In this document: positions 50,514 to 59,838 of the stretch, in pieces
Layout of the letters: each line of letters starts with the position of its first letter
Position numbering within the stretch: position 1 is the first letter of the stretch
Source of the DNA: Ornithinibacillus californiensis
Lineage (GTDB): Bacteria; Bacillota; Bacilli; Bacillales; Amphibacillaceae
Assembly (NCBI RefSeq): GCF_001038485.1
Contig: NZ_LDUE01000036.1
Span: 62,001-126,000, forward strand
DNA length: 64,000 bases
Reading direction: 5' to 3'
Position numbers and translations under genes: made by a program
Notes under the pieces: model-generated
The model's database searches: none
What the model saw: only the letters and a program-made list of their open reading frames with translations
Told to the model about the DNA's origin: nothing

Positions 50514-51193
50514 TGAATTGTTTATGGTGTGATGAAGAAATTATGTTGGAGGTTAGCTGGACAAGCCTCGTAAATCCAACGAAACCAAAGCAGATATGTG
50601 AATCCTGTGAAAAAGGACTAGTAGAATTAAAAGGATCCCGTTGTGAACGATGCAGTCGGGTTTCAAGTTCAACGATTTGTGAGGACTGTCAATGGTGGGA
50701 AAACTATCACCACGGAAAGGATGTCATTGACTTTAATTACTCGGTGTTCAGCTATAACCATTTCATACAGGAAATTATTGCTAAGTGGAAGTACCGCGGT
50801 GATTATGAGTTAGGGTTTGTGTTTCGAGAAGCCTTTGCTGATCATTTTCACGAAAAGTTCGGTAATATGACAGACGTTGTTGCCGTTCCCATACCACTCA
50901 GTAAGGATCGACTAGAAGAGAGATGCTTTAACCAAGCCACTATGCTTGCTTCGTTTCTACCTGTCCCAACAGTAGAAGTCTTAAGCCGAGTACATGGTGA
51001 AAAGCAATCAAAGAAAAAACGTCGTGAAAGAATCTCTTCAAAAAATCCATTTATCCTATCCCAAAAACTAAACAAAGCCGTCCTTCTTGTCGATGATATA
51101 TATACAACAGGTACTACGTTACGGCATGCAGCAAGTGTATTAAAGGAAGCAGGATGTCCTAAAGTTTATACGTATACGTTAATTCGAGGATAG
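50513..51193 (+). CDS. comFC: Competence protein ComFC, phosphoribosyltransferase-like
   Basis: 226 residues. N-terminal Cys-rich zinc-binding part (CLWCDEEI, ICESCEKG, CERCSRVSSSTICEDC), then a PRTase fold ending in the PRPP loop VLLVDDIYTTGTTLRHAASVL. It is needed for efficient DNA uptake together with ComFA and ComEC in competent Bacilli. It overlaps comFA by one base. Confidence 0.93.
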   Translation: MNCLWCDEEIMLEVSWTSLVNPTKPKQICESCEKGLVELKGSRCERCSRVSSSTICEDCQWWENYHHGKDVIDFNYSVFSYNHFIQEIIAKWKYRGDYELGFVFREAFADHFHEKFGNMTDVVAVPIPLSKDRLEERCFNQATMLASFLPVPTVEVLSRVHGEKQSKKKRRERISSKNPFILSQKLNKAVLLVDDIYTTGTTLRHAASVLKEAGCPKVYTYTLIRG

Positions 51194-51232
51194 TCTTGGT
51201 GTGTTATGATAAAGTAATAAGGGGAAATGAAC

Positions 51233-51655
51233 ATGGCTGAAATAGCAAACTGTACAAGATGTGGCAATGTATTCGTGAAGGAACTACGAGATATTTGTCG
51301 TGATTGTTATAAAGAAGAAGAAGCTGCTTTTAAAAAAGTGTACGAGTTTCTAAAGCAGCAGAAGAATAGACAAGCAACGTTAATTGAAGTGGTGGAGGCA
51401 ACTGGTGTAGACGAGACGCAAGTTACAAAGTTTATTAAGGAAAAAAGATTGCGAACTTCCATGTTTCCTAAATTAGGTTATCCTTGCGAGAGATGTGGAA
51501 CAATAATTGCAACGGGTAAGCTATGTTTAAACTGTTCAGACGAGATACATAATGAATTAAATAAACTAGAAGAAATTGAGAAAGTTGCAGAACGGAATAA
51601 GGAAAAGAAACCTAAGCCTAATACTTATTATGCAATTAATAAACATCGAAGATAA
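51233..51655 (+). CDS. YvyF-like flagellar-operon protein
   Basis: 140 residues: a zinc-ribbon N terminus (CTRCGNVFVKELRDICRDCY), a central winged-helix-like stretch (QATLIEVVEATGVDETQVTKFIKEKRLRT) and a second Cys set (CERCGTI, CLNCSDE). The family is always found before flgM in Bacilli and is annotated as a flagellar-operon regulator-like protein; its role is unknown. ATG 51233 is used, with GGGG upstream. Confidence 0.87.
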   Translation: MAEIANCTRCGNVFVKELRDICRDCYKEEEAAFKKVYEFLKQQKNRQATLIEVVEATGVDETQVTKFIKEKRLRTSMFPKLGYPCERCGTIIATGKLCLNCSDEIHNELNKLEEIEKVAERNKEKKPKPNTYYAINKHRR

Positions 51656-51658
51656 CTC

Positions 51659-51685
51659 TTCATATAATTCAAATCGTGCCGATAT
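51659..51685 (+). promoter_or_regulatory. Sigma-D promoter of flgM
   Basis: TTCA, 15 bases, GCCGATAT, 43 bases before flgM. The -10 is identical to that of hag; the -35 is a weaker match. Confidence 0.75.
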
Positions 51686-51727
51686 TAATAGTAGGAAAAT
51701 TGTTCGGAAATTTAATGAGGTGATCTG

Positions 51728-51991
51728 ATGAAAATAAATGGACCGAATCAAACGAATTTTAATCCATATAAAAATCAAATTCAAAAAAACATGGATATGA
51801 AAAAAGCTACAAAACAACAAGACCAATTGGAGATATCATCGCAGGCGATTCAATTACAGGAGAATACGAAGGTCAATGCAAAACGTGAAGCATATGTTCA
51901 AGAAATAAAAAGTCGTGTTGAATCAGGTGAATACGTAATTAATCATGAAAAAACTGCCGAGAAAATGATCGAGTTTTGGTCGAAGCAATAA
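51728..51991 (+). CDS. flgM: Anti-sigma-D factor FlgM
   Basis: 87 residues. Disordered Asn/Gln-rich N-terminal half (MKINGPNQTNFNPYKNQI) and a C-terminal sigma-binding half (ISSQAIQLQ, VQEIKSRVESGEYVINHEKTAEKMIEFW). It holds sigma-D inactive until the hook is complete. GAGGTGATCTG precedes the ATG. It is under a sigma-D promoter, giving the usual feedback loop. First gene of the flgM-flgN-flgK-flgL operon. Confidence 0.92.
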   Translation: MKINGPNQTNFNPYKNQIQKNMDMKKATKQQDQLEISSQAIQLQENTKVNAKREAYVQEIKSRVESGEYVINHEKTAEKMIEFWSKQ

Positions 51992-52006
51992 GAGGAGGAC
52001 GTATTG

Positions 52007-52495
52007 ATGTCCGTGCAAGCAATTATTGAAAAACTAGATAAGCTCACAACAATTCATGAACAGCTTTTAGCGGTGTCTCACGAAAAAACTGCCGTTGTTA
52101 AAGAAGGTAATGTGGAGAAACTACAATCCGTCTTAATTAAGGAACGTAAACTAGTTCAACAATTAGATCAAGCGGAAGAAAAGCGTCAGCAAGAGGTGGC
52201 GTTGTGGTTTTCCTATCATGGGGATCCAAAAGAAGAGGCTACGGTTACGAATTTACTGAATCATACTGAGTCGGAAGCGGAAAAGAAGGCATTAGAAAAT
52301 AGTGTTGTACGGTTAACGGAATTTATCGTCAAACTGAAGCAACAGGAACAATTAAATATGGCATTGATACAGCAATCCATGCAATTTGTTCAACTATCTA
52401 TTGATCTGCTTAGCCCTTCCTTAAAGAATATGAATTATGGCAAGGACAATGACAAACCAGCTATCAATCGTTCGGTATTTGATTCGAAGGCTTAA
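52007..52495 (+). CDS. flgN: Flagellar chaperone FlgN
   Basis: About 162 residues, nearly all helical (IIEKLDKLTTIHEQLLAVSHEKTAVV, LIKERKLVQQLDQAEEKRQQE), the size and position of FlgN/YvyG. It escorts hook-filament junction proteins FlgK and FlgL, whose genes follow. ATG 52007 has GAGGAGG 8 bases upstream. Confidence 0.88.
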   Translation: MSVQAIIEKLDKLTTIHEQLLAVSHEKTAVVKEGNVEKLQSVLIKERKLVQQLDQAEEKRQQEVALWFSYHGDPKEEATVTNLLNHTESEAEKKALENSVVRLTEFIVKLKQQEQLNMALIQQSMQFVQLSIDLLSPSLKNMNYGKDNDKPAINRSVFDSKA

Positions 52496-52519
52496 AAAAG
52501 GTAGAGAAGGAGAAACAAT

Positions 52520-54022
52520 ATGAGTACATTTCACGGCTTGGAGATGGCGAAACGAGCGCTATATACACAACAATCTGCTTTATATACAACTGGTCATAAT
52601 ATTTCTAATGCGAATACGGAGGGCTATTCAAGACAGCGTGTCAACTTTGAAACCCTTCCAGCATATCCAACCGGCTCGCGAAACCGTCCACAAATACCTG
52701 GACAATTAGGTCAAGGTGTTCAAGCTGGATCAGTGGAGCGTATTCGTGATAGTTTTCTAGACTTACAGTATCGTGCCGAGAATAGTAAGGCGGGGTATTG
52801 GGAAACGATGTCTGAATCACTTTATCGCATGGAAAGTCTATTAAATGAACCATCCGATAGTGGGTTAGCAAATACAATGGACAAGTTTTGGCAGTCTCTA
52901 CAGGATTTAGCAGTGAATCCGGAAAACACAGGGGCAAGGTCAGTTGTTGTTCAGCGTGGTTTAGCAGTTGCAGATACGTTTAATTATTTAACTGGTAATC
53001 TAAAGTCCATGCAGAAAGATATTGGTAAACAAGTAGAAGTAACCGTAAAAGATGCTAATTCATTAATAAGACAGATTGATAGAATCAATAATCAAATCAA
53101 AGAATTAGAGCCACACGGTTATTTGCCGAACGATTTGTATGATGAAAGAGATCGATTGGTTGATGAATTATCAGGAATTGTGAATATAAAAGTTCACCGA
53201 GTTGAAAGTGCAGATAGTGCGCTCGATATCGCTGGTGGACTAACTAGGATTGAACTTGTTGATGATAGTGGAGCAGTAATTACGAATTTAGTTGATCCAG
53301 AATCTGATGGAGCTACTTATCAGGAATTCTCTTTCCAAGACACAGGTAGTGATATAACAGTAAAAATTGCTGGTGGAGATTTTAAAGTTTCTTCAAACAG
53401 TGGTTCACTAAGCTCTTTGTTAGAGGTCTACGGTAATGGTGCTACTACGGATGAACAAAAAGTTAATTTTAAAGATATGATTGCAAATATAGAGCTAATG
53501 GCACAGGAATTTGTCGAGGAGTTTAATTCTGTTCATAATGTTGATGGTTATACTCTATATGGTGAAAAACCTGAAGCTGATTTTGAGTTTTTTAGCATCG
53601 ATGAAGATACTGGAGAAGTCTCAGTTTCTCAGGATATTATTGATGATAATGGATTAATAGCCGCAAGTGGCAACGGTAACAGTGGAAATGGCGAAAACGC
53701 CTTAAAGTTAGCTGATGTCATGGATAAGGAACTAGCAACTAACCCATTTAATAATGGAGCAACTATAAAGAGCTTCTATGAGGGAGTCATCGGTGGTTTA
53801 GGAGTGGCTACTCAGGAATCAAATCGGATGGCTAATAATACGTCTGTGCTTCGTTCGCAAGTCCAAGAGCAGAGAATGTCAGTAAGCTCTGTTTCACTGG
53901 ATGAAGAAATGACGAATATGATTAAATTCCAGCATGCATACAACGCTGCAGCTAGAAACATGACAGCAGTGGATGAAATTCTAGACCGTATCATTAACAA
54001 TATGGGAATTGTAGGAAGGTAG
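52520..54022 (+). CDS. flgK: Flagellar hook-associated protein 1
   Basis: Junction protein between hook and filament, 500 residues. N-terminal rod-type motif LYTTGHNISNANTEGYSRQRV, then YRAENSKAGYWETMSESLYRME, and the conserved end SLDEEMTNMIKFQHAYNAAARNMTAVDEILDRIINNMG. It is secreted through the flagellar export gate with FlgN. AGAAGGAG precedes the ATG. Confidence 0.95.
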   Translation: MSTFHGLEMAKRALYTQQSALYTTGHNISNANTEGYSRQRVNFETLPAYPTGSRNRPQIPGQLGQGVQAGSVERIRDSFLDLQYRAENSKAGYWETMSESLYRMESLLNEPSDSGLANTMDKFWQSLQDLAVNPENTGARSVVVQRGLAVADTFNYLTGNLKSMQKDIGKQVEVTVKDANSLIRQIDRINNQIKELEPHGYLPNDLYDERDRLVDELSGIVNIKVHRVESADSALDIAGGLTRIELVDDSGAVITNLVDPESDGATYQEFSFQDTGSDITVKIAGGDFKVSSNSGSLSSLLEVYGNGATTDEQKVNFKDMIANIELMAQEFVEEFNSVHNVDGYTLYGEKPEADFEFFSIDEDTGEVSVSQDIIDDNGLIAASGNGNSGNGENALKLADVMDKELATNPFNNGATIKSFYEGVIGGLGVATQESNRMANNTSVLRSQVQEQRMSVSSVSLDEEMTNMIKFQHAYNAAARNMTAVDEILDRIINNMGIVGR

Positions 54023-54032
54023 GTTTTAATAC

Positions 54033-54932
54033 ATGCGAGTAACACAATCAATGTTATCCAATAATATGCTACGCAATCTTTCCAAGAGTTACGATAACAT
54101 GGGTACGTATATGGACCAATTAAACACTGGTAAAAAAATCAACCGCCCTTCTGACGATCCCGTTGTTGCTGTAAAAGGGATGGACTATCGTAGCCAGTTA
54201 TTACAGGTGGAACAATATCAGCGTAATACGAATGAAGTGCACAATTGGATGGATAATACTGATGATGCACTTGATCAAGCAACCAAGGCTTTACAGCGTA
54301 TCCGTGAACTAGCTGTTCAAGCGAGTAATGATACGTATGATGATTCAGAAAGAAAGAATATCAAAGAGGAAATTGAGCAATTAAAAGAGCATCTAGTAGA
54401 TATTGCAAACACAAATGTAAATGGGAAGTATATTTTTAATGGTACGAATACAGATGTACAACCTATTACGAAACCAATAACGGATGAGACAGGAAATATC
54501 GATCCTGAAAAACTTAAAATAGATTCCAGTCCCGTTAATATAGAAGTTTCCAAAGGAATTGAACTAAAAGCTAATGTAGATGCAACTGGGATATTTGGGG
54601 AAACATCATTTGTAAATATCCAGCAGTTAATCAAAGATTTAGATGATGGAAACCAAGAAGGTATTGAAGCTAGTCTTGCTGCAATTGATGACAACATCGA
54701 TAATGTCTTAAATGCCCGTGCAGACCTTGGAGCAAGAATGAACCGACTAGATCTAATCGAAAACCGTCTAGGCTCCCAAGAAATCTCTGCTACACAAATG
54801 ATGTCTAAGAACGAAGACATTGATTATGAAGAAGTTATTACGCAATTAATCACACAAGAAAGTATTCATCGTGCAGCACTTTCTACTGGATCTAGAATCA
54901 TACAACCGACATTAGTAGATTTTCTACGGTAA
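54033..54932 (+). CDS. flgL: Flagellar hook-associated protein 3
   Basis: 299 residues, flagellin-like at both ends: MRVTQSMLSNNMLRNLSKSYDNM and LNTGKKINRPSDDPVVAVKGM at the front, and YEEVITQLITQESIHRAALSTGSRIIQPTLVDFL at the back. It sits between FlgK and the flagellin filament. It lies 10 bases after flgK and is followed by a terminator. Confidence 0.95.
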   Translation: MRVTQSMLSNNMLRNLSKSYDNMGTYMDQLNTGKKINRPSDDPVVAVKGMDYRSQLLQVEQYQRNTNEVHNWMDNTDDALDQATKALQRIRELAVQASNDTYDDSERKNIKEEIEQLKEHLVDIANTNVNGKYIFNGTNTDVQPITKPITDETGNIDPEKLKIDSSPVNIEVSKGIELKANVDATGIFGETSFVNIQQLIKDLDDGNQEGIEASLAAIDDNIDNVLNARADLGARMNRLDLIENRLGSQEISATQMMSKNEDIDYEEVITQLITQESIHRAALSTGSRIIQPTLVDFLR

Positions 54933-54936
54933 TTGG

Positions 54937-54973
54937 AACCCTAGCCCGAATAAGGGTTAAGGGTTTTTACTTT
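54937..54973 (+). terminator. Terminator after flgL
   Basis: AACCCT/AGGGTT hairpin followed by AAGGGTTTTT. Confidence 0.7.
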
Positions 54974-55007
54974 TTGACGATACTTATGATGAAAGAGGGG
55001 GATGGAA

Positions 55008-55580
55008 TTGGAATTACCTCAAATACGGATACAATCGCAAATGGCTAAAATCAGCGTCTCAACACAATCTGCTAAACAAGAAATAAGGCAGCCTAAAGCC
55101 GATTTATCGATACAACAACCACATGCAGAAATAACGATGAGGACAACCCCCTCGAAATTAACAATAGATCAAACGCAAGCATGGGAAGCTATGAATCTTA
55201 AATCTGCGAAACGTTCCATAGAAGAATTTGCGCAACAAGGTAAACAATTTGTTTCAGAGGGGACGGCTAGAAGAGCATCCCAAGGTACTGAATTAATGAA
55301 GATAGAAAATAAGGGAAACCCTATAGCAAGCCAAGCAATACAAAATGGTCACAAACCTCAAAAAGCATTAGGAATTAAGTTTATTCCATCGGCATTCGCT
55401 GTAAAAATAAATTATCAACCATCTGAATTAACCATTGATGCAAAACCAAATAAACCAATTATAGAAGCGCGTGCTAATAAACCTGAGATAAATTACATTC
55501 CAGGATCAGTAGATATCTCGTTAGGGCAACACCAGAATTTAGAGATAGACTTTGTGAATCTTTTTCCAAGTGATAAATAA
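55008..55580 (+). CDS. YviE-like protein (DUF6470)
   Basis: About 190 residues, rich in Gln, Pro and Ile, with beta-repeat character (LELPQIRIQSQMAKISVST, KLTIDQTQAWEAMNLKSAKRSIEEFAQQG, INYQPSELTIDAKPNKPIIEARANKPEINY). It corresponds to B. subtilis YviE between flgL and fliW, of unknown flagellar function. TTG 55008 is favoured because AGAGGGGG lies 7 bases upstream, while ATG 55002 abuts it. Confidence 0.82.
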   Translation: MELPQIRIQSQMAKISVSTQSAKQEIRQPKADLSIQQPHAEITMRTTPSKLTIDQTQAWEAMNLKSAKRSIEEFAQQGKQFVSEGTARRASQGTELMKIENKGNPIASQAIQNGHKPQKALGIKFIPSAFAVKINYQPSELTIDAKPNKPIIEARANKPEINYIPGSVDISLGQHQNLEIDFVNLFPSDK

Positions 55581-55595
55581 GAAAGGGTGACTGAA

Positions 55596-56039
55596 TTGAA
55601 TATAGTAACTAAATATTTGGGTGACATAACAATTGAAGATGGTCAGGTTATCAATTTTCCATCCGGTATTCCGGGCTTTCTAGAAGAAAAGGAATTTGTA
55701 TTATTAAATATACCAGGTAATCCTGTTTTTCAGTTTTTGCAATCGATCCACTCTAGTGATTTAGCTTTTATTGTTACTAATCCCTATCATTTTTACACGG
55801 ACTATACGGTTAAATTAGATGATTCTACAATAGAATCTCTACAGATTGAAAGTGAAAAAGATGTGTTAATAGCAACAATCGTAACTCTGAAAGAACCATT
55901 TGATGCTAGTACGATTAATCTGAAGGCGCCAATCATCATTAATCAGAAAAAGATGCTCGGTAAGCAATTTATTCTTAACTCTGATGACTATGAAAGTAAA
56001 GCTTCCATTAAACCAGCTGTCACTCGGGAAGGAGTGTAG
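55596..56039 (+). CDS. fliW: Flagellar assembly factor FliW
   Basis: 147 residues: [54 protein letters not shown], and [25 protein letters not shown]. FliW binds free flagellin, and when released it binds CsrA and lifts repression of hag. TTG 55596 follows AAAGGG. It overlaps the csrA start region, as in B. subtilis, although hag itself has moved 40 kb away. Confidence 0.94.
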   Translation: MNIVTKYLGDITIEDGQVINFPSGIPGFLEEKEFVLLNIPGNPVFQFLQSIHSSDLAFIVTNPYHFYTDYTVKLDDSTIESLQIESEKDVLIATIVTLKEPFDASTINLKAPIIINQKKMLGKQFILNSDDYESKASIKPAVTREGV

Positions 56040-56041
56040 TG

Positions 56042-56266
56042 ATGCTTGTTCTTACACGAAAACTCAATGACGCGATTCAAATTGGTGATGATATTGAAAT
56101 TAAAGTCTTAGCTATTGAAGGAGATCAAATTAAATTAGGTATTGCTGCTCCAAAGAATATAGAAATTTATCGTAAGGAAATATACTTAGATATACAAAAT
56201 CAAAATAATGAAGCTGCTAATATTTCTGCTGACTTAATAAAATTACTCAGTCAGAAAGACGATTAA
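56042..56266 (+). CDS. csrA: Translational regulator CsrA
   Basis: 74 residues: [48 protein letters not shown] with the RNA-contacting strand 1 and the Arg near residue 44, plus the FliW-binding C-terminal extension typical of Gram-positive CsrA. It should bind the hairpin and Shine-Dalgarno in the hag leader. GGAAGGAG is 7 bases before ATG. Confidence 0.95.
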   Translation: MLVLTRKLNDAIQIGDDIEIKVLAIEGDQIKLGIAAPKNIEIYRKEIYLDIQNQNNEAANISADLIKLLSQKDD

Positions 56267-56338
56267 TTAGATAATAGTTAACTATTTGTTGTTTTAATCC
56301 GATATAAATAAAAACATGTTTGTAAGGAGTTGCAGGGG

Positions 56339-56692
56339 ATGCAAGTAGAGTCTGTATCAGTTGGAACACAATCCTTGCAAAACAGTCAATACAACAATAG
56401 ACAAGCAGCAGAAGTAAGAACTGTTGTGCAAGAAAATCAACCAAAGAAAGAGAATCATAGAGAACCTTCCATAAAACAAGTAGAAACAGCAGTTGAGAAG
56501 TTAAATAATTTTGTTGAACCAATACGTACTAACCTTAAATTTCAACTACATGAAGAACTGAATGAATATTACGTTACCGTAGTGAATCCGAATACGAACG
56601 AGGTAATCAAAGAAATCCCATCTAAAAAAATACTAGATATGTATGCTGCGATGGCAGACTATATGGGATTCTTAATCGACAAGAAGATATAA
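56339..56692 (+). CDS. flaG: FlaG family protein
   Basis: 117 residues: a polar Gln-rich N-terminal half and the FlaG domain VEKLNNFVEPIRTNLKFQLHEELNEYYVTVVNPNTNEVIKEIPSKKILDMYAAMADYMG. In several bacteria it limits filament length. In B. subtilis hag lies between csrA and this gene; here only 72 bases separate them. AAGGAG lies 9 bases upstream. Confidence 0.9.
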   Translation: MQVESVSVGTQSLQNSQYNNRQAAEVRTVVQENQPKKENHREPSIKQVETAVEKLNNFVEPIRTNLKFQLHEELNEYYVTVVNPNTNEVIKEIPSKKILDMYAAMADYMGFLIDKKI

Positions 56693-56705
56693 GAGGTGAT
56701 TCGAA

Positions 56706-58259
56706 ATGGATATGCGTATCGGTGGTTTGGCTTCCGGTATTAATACCGATGAAATCATTCAGAAATTAATGAATGCGGAAAGAATGCCATTAGATCGGAT
56801 GGCCCAAGACCGTACATTACTTGAATGGCAACGCGATGGATATCGTGAAATCTATCAAAAGCTTTATGAAATGGATAATGATTTAATTTTAGATATGAAG
56901 ATGAGTAGTACGTATAACTCTAAGTCTGTTAGTTCTACCATGGATAGTGCTGTAACCGCCACAGCATCATCAAGTACAGCTGAGGGTTCATACTCAATAA
57001 AAGTTACACAATTAGCTTCTCCTGCAATAAATATTAGTGAGCCAATAGACTTTGATGCTTCAAAGTCATTGGATAGTCAATCTGAGGTAACTAGTAGAGA
57101 TTTTACCTATTACGTTTACCAAGATGCAACAGATACGGAAGCGGCAGGAATGCGAGCCGTTGAAGTCGATGTGAAAGCAGGAGACTCACTAAAAGATGTA
57201 CTTAAAAAAATTAATGATCAAGGTCATATTCGTGCTTTCTACGATGAGACTTCTAAAAGGGTTATATTAGAAACTAATAAGACAGGAAATTACAATACTG
57301 ACTCAAATGTTTTTAATGGAAATGAAATAGGATTTGATAGTAATTCGTTTTTCGCTACTGAACTTGGAATGACTTTGCAGAAAATAGACGATGGCACCGG
57401 TGAAATGATAGGTGGAGAAAATGGCGGAACTAATGCAAAATTCATCTACAATAATAGTGGTGTTACTTTAGAATCTAAATCTAATACTTACACTATGAAC
57501 GGTGTGAATTTTGAATTTAAAAATGTAACTGGCGATAAAAATGCTACACTTTCTGTAAGCACCAACGTCAATGACGCATTCGACTCCATTATGAAGTTCG
57601 TCGACAAATATAATGAAATTGTCGATATGATCAATACTTCTCAAACAGAAGAACGTTATCGTGATTATAAGCCATTGACTGATGTACAAAAAGAAGAGAT
57701 GGATGAAAAGCAGGTTGAGCTCTGGGAAGAGAGAGCAAAGAGTGGTATTCTACGTGGTGATTCCATTTTAACATCTGCCATTTTTGATTTAAGACAGACC
57801 TGGTATAAGAAGGTTGAAACCGGGGGCTCTATTACTTCATTAACACAGATAGGTATTTCAACTACCGCAGATTATATGAACGGCGGAAAGTTAAAAGTAG
57901 ACGAGGAAGAACTTAAAAATGCTTTAAGAGAAAATCCAGATGAAGTATATAAGTTATTTTCCAACTCAACAGAATCAAAGACTGACCCAAGCCGTGGATT
58001 AATAAACCGTCTCGAAGACTCTATCGAATCAACAATGAAACGCATAGAGGAACGGGCAGGTAAAACAACAAGTACACTTGATAACTACACACTAGGAAAA
58101 CGAATTAAGGATTTAGATACGAGAATATCAGATTTTGAGGATCGTCTAGTACGAATTGAGAATCGCTACTGGGGTCAATTCAGTGCTATGGAACAAGCAA
58201 TTTCTCGTTTGAACAATCAGTCTGCTCAATTGTTATCACAATTCGGCGGCGGAATGTAG
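56706..58259 (+). CDS. fliD: Flagellar filament cap protein FliD (HAP2)
   Basis: 517 residues: IGGLASGINTDEIIQKLMNAERMPLDRM at the N terminus, a variable middle with TSRDFTYYV, and the conserved C terminus SITSLTQIGISTTADYMNGGKLKVDEEEL with a final coiled coil (IKDLDTRISDFEDRLVRIENRYWGQFSAMEQAI). It caps the growing filament. AGAGGTG precedes the ATG. It starts the fliD-fliS-fliT group, 13 bases after flaG. Confidence 0.95.
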   Translation: MDMRIGGLASGINTDEIIQKLMNAERMPLDRMAQDRTLLEWQRDGYREIYQKLYEMDNDLILDMKMSSTYNSKSVSSTMDSAVTATASSSTAEGSYSIKVTQLASPAINISEPIDFDASKSLDSQSEVTSRDFTYYVYQDATDTEAAGMRAVEVDVKAGDSLKDVLKKINDQGHIRAFYDETSKRVILETNKTGNYNTDSNVFNGNEIGFDSNSFFATELGMTLQKIDDGTGEMIGGENGGTNAKFIYNNSGVTLESKSNTYTMNGVNFEFKNVTGDKNATLSVSTNVNDAFDSIMKFVDKYNEIVDMINTSQTEERYRDYKPLTDVQKEEMDEKQVELWEERAKSGILRGDSILTSAIFDLRQTWYKKVETGGSITSLTQIGISTTADYMNGGKLKVDEEELKNALRENPDEVYKLFSNSTESKTDPSRGLINRLEDSIESTMKRIEERAGKTTSTLDNYTLGKRIKDLDTRISDFEDRLVRIENRYWGQFSAMEQAISRLNNQSAQLLSQFGGGM

Positions 58260-58288
58260 TCCAATAATTCATAAAGGAGTTTTACCTT

Positions 58289-58690
58289 ATGGCTTTAAAT
58301 AAACCATATCAAGCATATCAGAATAATGCTGTTAACACTGCTACTGGCGGTGAATTAACACTTATGTTATATAACGGATGCATCAAATTTATTAAACAAG
58401 CAATGAAAGATATAAAAGAAAATAAGATTGAAGCAAAAAATACCAATATCCAAAAGGCACAACGGATTATTCAGGAATTAATGATCACATTGGACCAAGA
58501 AGTTGAAATTTCTAACCAGATTATGCCTTTATATGATTACATGCATCATCGCCTCATGGAAGCCAACTTGAAGAACGATATAACAATTTTAGAGGAAGTG
58601 GAAGGTTTTGTCGTCGAATTTAGAGATACTTGGAAACAAGTCATTCTAAAAACAAGACAAAAACAGTATGCGCAAGGTGAACATGTATAA
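58289..58690 (+). CDS. fliS: Flagellin export chaperone FliS
   Basis: 133 residues, four helices: KPYQAYQNNAVNTATGGELTLMLYNGCIKFIKQAM, NTNIQKAQRIIQELMITLDQEVEISNQIMPLYDYMHHRLMEAN. It binds the C-terminal tail of flagellin, the part that is duplicated in hag here. Its last base is shared with the start of fliT. Confidence 0.95.
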   Translation: MALNKPYQAYQNNAVNTATGGELTLMLYNGCIKFIKQAMKDIKENKIEAKNTNIQKAQRIIQELMITLDQEVEISNQIMPLYDYMHHRLMEANLKNDITILEEVEGFVVEFRDTWKQVILKTRQKQYAQGEHV

Positions 58691-59043
58691 TGAATCGCGT
58701 AAAGCCAATCTATGATATTACACAAAAAATGAAACAACTATTAGATGCGGACTTTTCATCAAATGATCGTCAGAATGTAATACAAGAGGTCAATTCATTA
58801 TTACTTCAACGTGGCGTGTATATGGAAGAGGCAAAGGAACCATATTCTACAGAAGAATTAGAAATGGGAAAAGAACTACTTCCATTAAATACAGAAGTCC
58901 AACAAAAATTAGATAGCCTATTTCAAGGTTTGAAAAATGAAATGAAACAAGTGAAGAAACAAAAGAATTCCAATCGTAAATATACTAATCCATATGACAA
59001 GGTGCAGACCATTGATGGGATGTTTATGGATAAACGTAAATAA
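58690..59043 (+). CDS. fliT: FliT-like flagellar chaperone
   Basis: 117 residues, helical, with a conserved-looking tail HQ-free but basic: KKQKNSNRKYTNPYDKVQTIDGMFMDKRK, as in B. subtilis FliT. It overlaps fliS by one base. The family binds the FliD cap protein before export. Confidence 0.85.
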   Translation: MNRVKPIYDITQKMKQLLDADFSSNDRQNVIQEVNSLLLQRGVYMEEAKEPYSTEELEMGKELLPLNTEVQQKLDSLFQGLKNEMKQVKKQKNSNRKYTNPYDKVQTIDGMFMDKRK

Positions 59044-59047
59044 TAGA

Positions 59048-59086
59048 GTAGCTTCTAGAGGGAAAACTTCTAGAAGTTTTTTTATT
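59048..59086 (+). terminator. Terminator after fliT
   Basis: GCTTCTAGA/TCTAGAAG stem followed by TTTTTTTA. Confidence 0.8.
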
Positions 59087-59177
59087 AATTCTTTGTAAAG
59101 GCTGTGTAAACCGCATGACGTCAAGGAGATTAAGGGTTTTCGAGTTTTTTAGACTAATAAGTTTACAATTTGGACAT

Positions 59178-59203
59178 GTTTAGGCAGGAATTTTACTGGG
59201 AAA
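59178..59203 (+). promoter_or_regulatory. Sigma-B type promoter of hpf
   Basis: GTTTAG, 14 bases, GGGAAA matches the general-stress sigma-B consensus (GTTTAA-N12-14-GGGWAW) 43 bases before hpf. A TATAAT overlaps just downstream, possibly for sigma-A. In B. subtilis the same gene (yvyD) is sigma-B dependent. Confidence 0.75.
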
Positions 59204-59245
59204 TATAGTATAATATATACAAAGGTAGAAAAGGAGTGACACTTT

Positions 59246-59797
59246 ATGAAATTCAACATTCGTGGTGAAAATCTTACAGTTACAGAAGCAATTAGGGAGT
59301 ATGTCGAGAAGAAGGTTGGTAAACTTGAAAAGTATTTTGAAAGCCCTTTAACTTCCGATGTACATGTGAATTTAAGTGTCTATAATAACAAGCAGCGTAT
59401 CGAGGTTACGATACCGATGACCAACCTACTCTTGAGAGCCGAAGAAGAACATCTTGATCTGTATGCAGCAATTGATTTAGTAATTGATAAATTAGAACGA
59501 CAAATTCGTAAATATAAAACAAAAGTAAATCGTAAATTCCGTCAAAATGGAAGTCCTAAATTCGTTACTTCTAGTTTGGCAGAAGTGATTGATGAAGTAG
59601 AAGAATCTGAGGAAGAAATTGAAATCGTAAGAACAAAACGATTCGACCTAAAACCAATGGATTCTGAAGAAGCAGTTTTACAAATGGATATGTTAGGGCA
59701 TGCGTTCTATGTTTTCCAAAACGCAGCATCTGGAGATACTAACGTAGTGTACCGTCGTAAAGATGGTAAATATGGCTTGATTGAACCAAATAATTAA
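59246..59797 (+). CDS. hpf: Long-form ribosome hibernation promoting factor
   Basis: 183 residues. An N-terminal HPF/YfiA domain (MKFNIRGENLTVTEAIREYVEKKVGKLEKYF) is followed by an acidic linker and the C-terminal dimerisation domain (RTKRFDLKPMDSEEAVLQMDMLGHAFYVFQNAASGDTNVVYRRKDGKYGLIEP). The long form joins two 70S ribosomes into inactive 100S dimers in stationary phase or stress. AAGGAGTG lies before the ATG. Confidence 0.95.
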   Translation: MKFNIRGENLTVTEAIREYVEKKVGKLEKYFESPLTSDVHVNLSVYNNKQRIEVTIPMTNLLLRAEEEHLDLYAAIDLVIDKLERQIRKYKTKVNRKFRQNGSPKFVTSSLAEVIDEVEESEEEIEIVRTKRFDLKPMDSEEAVLQMDMLGHAFYVFQNAASGDTNVVYRRKDGKYGLIEPNN

Positions 59798-59810
59798 TTA
59801 GTGCTTACTG

Positions 59811-59838
59811 GCGATCTCAACAACGGGATCGCCTTTGA
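59811..59838 (+). terminator. Terminator of hpf
   Basis: GGCGATC/GATCGCC stem with TTTGATATTTTTT. Confidence 0.8.
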
